From assembly GCA_900617975.1 (NCBI GenBank), contig UZAE01001157.1:1-14905 (forward strand): a DNA stretch of 14,905 nt, written 5' to 3'. The stretch comes from Rodentolepis nana. Lineage: Eukaryota; Platyhelminthes; Cestoda; Cyclophyllidea; Hymenolepididae. Both the position numbers and the translations under genes were made by a program. Each line of letters starts with the position of its first letter. The first letter of the stretch is position 1. Under the pieces are notes generated by a model. It was not told where the DNA came from. It worked only from the letters and a program-made list of their open reading frames with translations, and ran no database searches. Shown here piece by piece: positions 8,664-14,905 of this stretch.

Positions 8664-9781
8664 GTGAGGCCAGATCAAGGTGCGGTTGCTAAACCTTTGG
8701 ATATCTCCTGTGGAAGTTTAAATATTTTAGCTAAATTCCGTTATTGTATTTAAGAACTTGTATTTCCCTTAGTTTTGTAAGTATTCTAAAAATGTAAAGT
8801 TTTCGCTTTACATTCCTTATAATAGGTATTAATTTGGAAAAAATTTTAATAGAGTACTAAAAAATGCAAATTTTGAGACGGTTATCAATATTTAAAAGCA
8901 GAAAAACGTAAATAGATCTTTCGACGGGGTATTTCATTTAGAAAGTGTTACGAAATTATGTTTAGTTAAGGATCATTTCTAATTTCGTCCTTACAAGTAA
9001 TGTTATTGCAGGTCAGTTGTGCATAAAACGATGAGTGGATGACTAAGGCAAGTGCGGCTACGATAGTCATCACGTAGCTATCAAGGGCGGCCGTGCTTAC
9101 AGAAGCCCTCGATCAAAAAGGGATCAAAGTGCTTACAGCGTAATGTTGATATTACTCAACCACTAATTATCTTTACGTTTAGGTCTCTTCAGGGTGTGTT
9201 TTTTGTTCTCTCTTCCCTATTCATAAGCGCAATACCTTTTGGAGAAACTCTAGTTGAGTCTAATTGTGCCTCTCTCTCACACACACAAAATATCGCTTTC
9301 AAAATCCCTATAATAATTACCTTATTGGTGTGCTTGTGCATTGGAAAAAGTGAGTTCGATTTTATAGTGCAAAAGGAATGCTAAAAAATTAACTATACTA
9401 GATGTAAAATTTCCACGAAATCGTGTTTTATTTCGATTGTTTATTATTAAATTTTTGTATTTCTGAAATTACAACTGACATAAGGAATTTATGTTTATCA
9501 AAAAAACGCTTGAGAATAAAAATAATATAACGCAAATCTTCATTTGTATGTCATTTTATTATTAAATTACATTCTAAATTCGTCGAGAAATTATATTTAG
9601 AAATTTTTGTTCTGATTTAACCTTGAGTCCCAAGCTAGCCCGAATTAATGGCCTTTTATATCACTTACAATGCTGAAATATTTCATTAATGCAGTATTAG
9701 CATTTCGCTCTCCCGGTCTCTCTATTCCTATATTGAAAAGAGTATATTATTAAATAATAAAATTTTTTATAACTATTTCAG
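8664..9781 (+). other. Region before the first sure MRPL9 exon; possible first intron
   Basis: AT-rich, without a coding region I can support. A short open frame at 9196-9384 has no basic presequence character and no known similarity. The right end is a clear 3' splice site (CTATTTCAG, AG at 9780-9781). Direct repeats GTGCTTACAG at 9093-9102 and 9129-9138 are the only other structure seen. Confidence 0.45.
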
Positions 9782-10743
9782 AATATCACACTCCTTAGAC
9801 AAAAATATCCTGAACGTGTACCTTGTTATGTAGCTTTAAATGGGGGTTCTCAGGAGATCACTGTAGAGCAGCAGATATATATCGAGGGGGAAAAAGAAAA
9901 GGAAGATCCTATCATTGAAGTTTTGCTTTCCGGCAGTGTACCAGGTATGAAATGTTATCACCATATTTAGATCTCCAATTTACCTCTAACCCAGCTTTAA
10001 ATATTTATTTACCATTTTAGGCCTTGGGGCGAAAGGCAATCTTGTCAAGATCCACCGCAATAGATTTTGGAATAATCTCTATCTCCGTAAACTCGCTGAA
10101 CTTCCCACTCCCGAGAGAATCCGTGAACTCCAATCCGAAGTATTTTTTTTGTTAAAAGCCTTTAGCGCGAAATGGCGATGGTCATAACTTGCTTAATTTC
10201 CGATAGGATTCGAGTGTTCTATTCGGTCATTCCTATGAGGTTCAACAACGGTTGCTGAATATGACTCTTTACATACCGATGAATCCAAACACTGATTGGA
10301 CCTTGTCACCTAAGCATGTCATGGTTGCTTTTCGAAGAGTTGTAAGTATGATCTTTAGGGATATCTATTTTTTGATCCTTTTAAGGGTGTCGTGGTTCCT
10401 GAAGAAAACATAACGTTGCCGGATAAACCTGTGACATCTTCAACTCTTGAAGAATTCTCAATCAATGTTAATGTAATTTTAATCACTTTCTTTATTTGGT
10501 CTATTTAATTTGTATATTTATTAGCTTACTTGACTTGACTTGATTTGATTTCAGATTGAAAACAAGGTGACTGTATCGGTGAAATCTCGTATCTTCTTAT
10601 ACCAACGTTTGGATACGAAGACTACAACGAAACCTCCTTCAGACTGCTTCCGGAAAATCCGTCTCGACGACTGGACTTCAGACTTCAATGAAGACGAATT
10701 GCGTTTGCTACCGGGTTTTACGAATGCACCCTATCGAAACTAG
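9782..10743 (+). CDS. MRPL9: Mitochondrial ribosomal protein bL9m (MRPL9), 5' end uncertain
   Basis: Structural protein of the large subunit of the mitochondrial ribosome. Five exons: 9782-9944, 10021-10139, 10207-10341, 10386-10472 and 10555-10743 (TAG stop), all with GT-AG introns of 76, 67, 44 and 82 nt. They give 230 residues. The L9 RNA-binding N-domain is seen at about 46-66 (LLSGSVPGLGAKGNLVKI), matching the metazoan pattern of a conserved G-x-x-G-x-x-G-[DN]-[LV]-V. The C-terminal part keeps V-x-x-x-F-R-R-x-G-V-V-V and the I-T-L-P stretch known from animal MRPL9. The N-terminal NITLLRQKYP matches the start of the mature domain in animal homologues, so a presequence should lie further upstream or be very short. 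Frame begins exactly after the acceptor AG at 9781, so either the exon at 8601 or a leader-supplied AUG would be in frame. No AATAAA or ATTAAA follows in the 137 nt before the next gene. Confidence 0.87.
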
Positions 10744-10878
10744 CCTTAATCTTTGTACACATAGATTTTTTTAGTAAATGCACAAATATTTATTTGATAT
10801 TTAATCTAATGTGTTTGCTTTTCGTGTGCGACTATAGTATAGATAAGGATGCTTAAAATTGACGTTGTGTGGTATTAT

Positions 10879-10880
10879 AG
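10879..10880 (+). promoter_or_regulatory. Putative spliced-leader trans-splice acceptor of NSUN4
   Basis: The AG ends TATTATAG and is the last two bases of an in-frame TAG stop. The NSUN4 frame opens at the next base and has no ATG for the whole exon. Only 137 nt separate the MRPL9 stop from this site, too little for a promoter, first exon and intron. Flatworm leaders are known to end in AUG, which joined here is exactly in frame. The upstream pyrimidine tract is weak. An alternative in-frame AG at 10894-10895 is less like an acceptor. Confidence 0.55.
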
Positions 10881-12615
10881 CCTGTCTTACGTGAGTTCTG
10901 TCGTTTCTCTTCAAATGCTGCCAAGGCCCGAATTCAGACGCTGTACTGCTTTCAGCGCGAGAAAGGATGGTCGAAAAGATGCAGAGTAAGGGATACCATT
11001 CGCTTTATTTGTTTTTTTTCATTAACTTAGGATTCTAGTTTGTATGTTTGAATATTGGTTGCGCCTCTTGTTAAGTCACCGCTTACTGAAGCTGCCAGGT
11101 TTCAAGAATCGGCTCTTTGAACTTCACAGAAAGGAGTAAAGAGACTGCATTTTGAAAAAGGAGGACTAGTTAAAATTTGAAGGTATGCCCGTACTCGGGG
11201 AGGATGATTCGTTTCCAGAGTAGGGGGAAGCTCAGCAGTAAGGAAAGGCATTTGGTAGCATAGGCTTCGGTTGGCCCTTTCGTGCTTCATTGAATTTGAG
11301 TTTAATAGATGAAGATTCGACAAGTTTTTTGGGTGGATTTTCGAAAATAATTTCATAAAAGCTTTCAATGTTGTTTCTATTTACTCTTTTTTAATAGCTA
11401 ATTGGTTAATTTCACCTCGAGATTGGAATGTATGCTTGTGTTTAGATATTCGTTCTCGTTATGAATATGTTTGCTTTTGTGCTTGCATTCTCTCTCAAAT
11501 TTATTCAAAAGAATGAATATTAAATTTCGCTAAATTAGCTCCTTTGATCATCACGTGTCCGTGATGTCCGAGACCGCATAATCTAGTGAGTCCAACTTTG
11601 TAAGTAGTCACCAAGATTTCTGGTGGAATGTAAGAACTGTTCTAAAGTGCATCTTCACTCTATCTCTGAAGATATTTTGGCATACTAATCTTGTTATTTT
11701 GTTCTATCTTCTTTCACTTGAAAAAAAATTCTTGCATTTATCCTTGCATCCATACTTGACATTTATATTTATATACTTATTGGTGATTTTTACTTGTCCT
11801 TTTATTAAAATTCTATTTAGAAAATTACCCTGAGTCCAGCCAATCAAACAGCGCTAAAACACTTTGATAGGTACTACACTCATATCTGTGGAGCTACAGC
11901 ATGGTGTGGTATTCGAGCGGCGCTTCTGACTCCACCTGCCAAAGTAGCTATTCTCAATGCCGTTAATCCAGGTCTTCAGCAATGTCTTGACGAATTCTAT
12001 TCAAAAAACTACCTCGATCTATTCACGGAGTTGACTAAACCGATTGCGGGCGCTCAAACTTCTCAGAAAACCCAACCGACTCCTCCTCAAAAACATAAAT
12101 ATGAGCCTGATTCGCTCTTCCCCAATCGACAATTTCTCATACGAGAAGATGCTATCTCTGATCAGTTGTCAGAATTCGTTCCGGCAACAGAATTCATAGG
12201 AGAAAGAGTGATTTATACGAGGGACTCGGACAAGGGATACGTACTGCAAAGCGATTTGGATTTTATGATGTCAGGTACTATTGATTTCACAGTTTTGAAA
12301 GAGGATAATAACTGGATTGAATCATTCAAAAAATTGAAATGCTTGGTCTTGCCGACTGGAACATTTTCAGAACTGCCCAGACCAAAGTATGATGGGAATT
12401 GTTATGGTAAATAAAATAACTTAACACATTGTTACTGTAATCTATTAAGTAGTGAGGTATTTATAATGTATGCTATTTGCTAGATTTTTATCCGCTGGAC
12501 TTGGGTTCAGTGTTGGCTGTTCTATTACTCGATGTTCAACCAGAAGCCCGCATGTTGGATTTATGCTCAGCTCCTGGTGGAAAAGCTGTAGTATCTTTGC
12601 AGACACTCAATTTAA
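10881..12615 (+). CDS. NSUN4: NSUN4-like mitochondrial rRNA m5C methyltransferase, N-terminal part
   Basis: SAM-dependent RNA cytosine-5 methyltransferase of the NOL1/NOP2/Sun family. NSUN4 acts in the mitochondrial matrix on small-subunit rRNA and pairs with MTERF4 in ribosome assembly. Exons seen: 10881-10985, 11821-12406 and 12484-12615, phases 0 and 1, giving 274 codons before the gene leaves the window. Counting a leader Met as 1, the N-terminus is basic and hydroxylated (PVLREFCRFSSNAAKAR), a good presequence. ALKHFDRYY (48-56) and the following stretch match the conserved NSUN4 N-terminal region. A long linker (about 105-225) precedes YPLDLGSVLAVLLLDVQP and the SAM-binding motif DLCSAPGGK (257-265). 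The catalytic cysteine region lies beyond the window. Assignment to NSUN4 rather than another Sun protein rests on the N-terminal region, the presequence and the (Y/F)-x-x-D-x-x-S-[VI]-L block. Confidence 0.85.
10986..11820 (+). other. NSUN4 intron 1 (835 nt)
   Basis: Donor GTAAGG at 10986, acceptor TCTATTTAG at 11820. It joins codons in phase 0. The minus-strand open frame at 11102-11368 inside it has no recognisable product. No repeat copy is seen in it. Confidence 0.75.
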
Positions 12616-13951
12616 GTAAGTTTGTTATTATTTTTCAGCCGAAGTAAAAATATCATACTTTATAAACGTGATGATGGGTTCTAGTGGACTGACATCTGTA
12701 TCAGAATTGGACTACTTTATTCGTCCACTTTTCAAAATATGAAATTTGTGTGGCTTTAATGTCTAAGTTCTGCTTATCAGAATGAATGATTCATCTAATC
12801 ATCTCTATGCCTTCGTTTTCTAGACCCGTGATAGTCTATGCGAACTTACGTAATTAACTTGTCAATATGTACTCAATGCTTACCGTTAGCTGCATACAAG
12901 TTGGGTGGTTTTCTAAGTAGATATAAATAAGTCATTCAGCTGTGTTATAATATGCATTCTCTTCAATATCTTTGTTAAAAGTTAGTTTTTATGATCATTT
13001 CAAGCGCTTATTCAGTTTAGATCTTCGTGTCCCAAAGTCACCCTGTCTTATGATGAAGACATTTGTTCAAAGATTTTCAGCTGTCCCAAATTTCCTTGCT
13101 CTTGTCCGATTATATTATGAATAATATTTTGATATGTGGAAACTGTTCAGTGTCTGCACCGATGAAGCTTTGAATCACCTTCTCATCAGTTGCTAGGACT
13201 TTAGTGTCCATCACATAAATTCAAAAAAAGTTGAGTATGACCAATTAAGGATGTGTGGTTGAGTTTAAGATTCTTACTAGGAAAGTTTCATAATATAGCG
13301 CCTCTCCCCTCCCCTCCACCACCCCTGCCCAGGATGAGTGCAGGAAAATTCATATTTAACTGTCTGGGAGTTATTTAATTTTCTTCAATTAGCAAAGTTT
13401 TTTTTCAATAGTAAATGCAATTTTGCTTTAGTTAATCTCATTTTCACCATCAAAAGACTGGCATTTTATGACACCACAACCAGCCTTTGTATTTTTAGCA
13501 CTTTGGCTAAGAGTGCATTCGTGGTAAGCCCAAATTACTTTTTCTTTGTTTTTTTACGAATACTGATCATTAATGTATGCCAATGTGGGCCATTTTGTAG
13601 AAATGCCCAGCGAACTCGCTTACCAATGTGACGAAAGTTTGGGCGAAGCATCTAGGATTAAGAATAGTACTTTATAATCCCCCACGATAAACCGAAATAT
13701 TTGTGCAACGTGTGAGACTGTGAAAGCATTCAAACGAAGTGATAAAGTGAAAGGAAAGAATGAGATCAGACGCCCCTCTTCACTTGCAATCTTAAATCAA
13801 CACAATTGCTGATTACATTTCGCTGTGACCATGTCCCTGTGTTTCAAAGAACCGGCCAAATAGTAGGAGGGGTTGAGTTTGTGACCTTGTTGCCCTCTGC
13901 TTCCTCTTAACAACCAAAGTGAGACCTTAGACAGTCGTGTTCATAGCATAA

Positions 13952-13969
13952 TTGGTCACAAATGACCAA
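13952..13969. other. Perfect 7-bp inverted repeat TTGGTCA / TGACCAA
   Basis: The arms are separated by CAAA. They contain GGTCA/TGACC half-sites such as nuclear receptors bind, here with a 4-nt spacer rather than the 3 nt of a classical oestrogen-response palindrome. It lies in the NSUN4 intron and may be chance. Confidence 0.4.
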
Positions 13970-14247
13970 GATTCAACCACAATATTTCTTTACTAATAGG
14001 AGTGTCTAATTCGCATTTTCCTTGCGGAATAGATTTGGGCAACTTTAAATAATCAATTTTGTTGATCTATTGTTATTCAATAGTTTCGTCATTAATTCAG
14101 GACTTCAGGAAAAAATAGGCAATTTGGTTATTAGGACTATTTATCCCTACTCTTCAGTTCGGGTAATTTACTTCCAAATAAGTGACATTTCTACCTTACT
14201 TTAGTCCGTCTATAATTATTTTCTCTTTTTCTTTCCTTTCAAATATT

Positions 14248-14567
14248 TATTTATTTCAAACGACAGGAATTTTAATAGTTATCATTAGCCCTTTAGTTGA
14301 CTTCGGGCTTCACAGAAGGGAGGAACATCAAAGTGAGAAAAATTCGACAAGGGAAAAGAAGAGCGTTTCACAGATGTAAAAGAGACAGACAGACACAAAG
14401 GCAGAGAAAAGGCTAGATGAGTACTGTGGAAGGGGTCGAATTTGACCTACAATGGGGTGATGGTAGTTTGGAGTCTGAAGTCAACTGCCGGTTAATAGAC
14501 TTGTTTTGCCGTATGAGTATACGTTGCCCAGGGTGCACCACGTGGAGGTAAGTCTATCGCACACCCC
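14248..14567 (-). mobile_element. SINE-like element, copy E, full length, youngest
   Basis: About 320 bp, inserted antisense to NSUN4 in its third intron. The minus strand begins GGGGTGTGCGATAGACTTACC and ends in the tail TTTGAAATAAATA. The flanks TCCTTTCAAATATT (14234-14247 and 14568-14581) are identical over 14 bp, a perfect target-site duplication, so this is probably the most recent of the five insertions. On the NSUN4 strand it brings GAG before GTAAGT at 14548-14553, a strong 5' splice-site sequence. Confidence 0.9.
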
Positions 14568-14905
14568 TCCTTTCAAATATTATCCTTTTTCATTCATTTT
14601 CGCTACTCTCTATTTCGGAATCATGCCACCAACGCACCAAAAAGGTAGTTCAACACCATTACTATGGTCTCATAACCCCCTAGTCAATTTGGAGTATTTC
14701 TTTTTCTAAATACTTATCCTAAGCAATGAGACAGTATTCTAGAGTCCCCTTGACGGAAAAAATTAAAACTACCACCCAATTTATTTACCAAATTTGACCT
14801 TTGTAGTTGAGCACTCGTCTCACAAGGTACGCATCAATAGATACGCATCTCGAGATATCCGACTTCACTGACGCACATTATTTCAAAATAGATAAACATA
14901 GACAC

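Larger units (their letters stand above)
12616..14905 (+). other. NSUN4 intron 3, at least 2.29 kb, open at the window edge
   Basis: Donor GTAAGT at 12616. I looked for the next expected exon (the N-D-x-S-x-S-R-x-x-R-L block that follows the SAM motif in NSUN4) and did not find it, so the intron probably continues past the edge. It holds SINE-like copy E. The open frame at 13338-13631 and those near the right end show no known similarity. A pyrimidine tract lies near 13303-13327. Confidence 0.65.

Noticed and set aside
10843..10989. ATG at 10849 opening a 46-codon frame just before the NSUN4 exon, as an ordinary start.
   Set aside because: It reads in a different frame. Joined at 10985 to the exon at 11821 it meets a stop within five codons, and it does not encode the NSUN4-like residues.
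11102..11368. Minus-strand open frame of 88 codons in NSUN4 intron 1.
   Set aside because: No similarity, no flanking gene signals, and it lies wholly within an intron defined by good splice sites.
13338..13631. Plus-strand open frame of 97 codons in the NSUN4 intron.
   Set aside because: It is rich in F, L and I from an AT-rich stretch, does not match the expected next NSUN4 block, and has no suitable phase and splice sites.

Overview
The window looks like AT-rich eukaryotic nuclear DNA, most probably from a parasitic flatworm (Platyhelminthes). The grounds are inference: very short introns (44-82 nt) in one gene, two tightly packed mitochondrial genes, and an exon that opens directly at a 3' splice site with no AUG in its reading frame. 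The last point fits the flatworm spliced leader, whose last three bases are AUG. I cannot name the species.

Layout. Positions 1-1799 are non-genic and hold one truncated copy of an interspersed repeat. Positions 1800-4181 (minus strand) are one long uninterrupted coding exon for a 793-residue protein that I do not recognise, built from about eleven or twelve degenerate copies of a short helical unit centred on a Y-x-P-[ED]-[LM] motif. Positions 4189 to about 8500 are non-coding and hold three complete copies of the same interspersed repeat. A pair of CCAAT (NF-Y type) boxes lies at 8538-8572. From 9782 to 10743 (plus strand) five exons encode mitochondrial ribosomal protein bL9m (MRPL9). Only 137 nt after its stop codon, at 10881, begins the next plus-strand gene: the N-terminal part of an NSUN4-like mitochondrial rRNA m5C methyltransferase (three exons to 12615). 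It runs off the right edge in an intron of at least 2.29 kb that holds a fifth repeat copy.

How the parts may work together. MRPL9 is a large-subunit mitoribosomal protein. NSUN4 is known to methylate small-subunit mitochondrial rRNA and to act with MTERF4 in mitoribosome assembly. The two genes sit head to tail with no room for an ordinary promoter plus first exon between them. This suggests a polycistronic unit resolved by spliced-leader trans-splicing, in which the leader supplies the NSUN4 start codon and so completes its mitochondrial targeting peptide.

The repeat family is SINE-like: head GGGGTGTG..., about 300-330 bp, AT-rich tail. Four of five copies are flanked by their own different 13-14 bp target-site duplications, so each was inserted independently, apparently by target-primed reverse transcription. 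I recognise no tRNA, 7SL or 5S promoter boxes in it.
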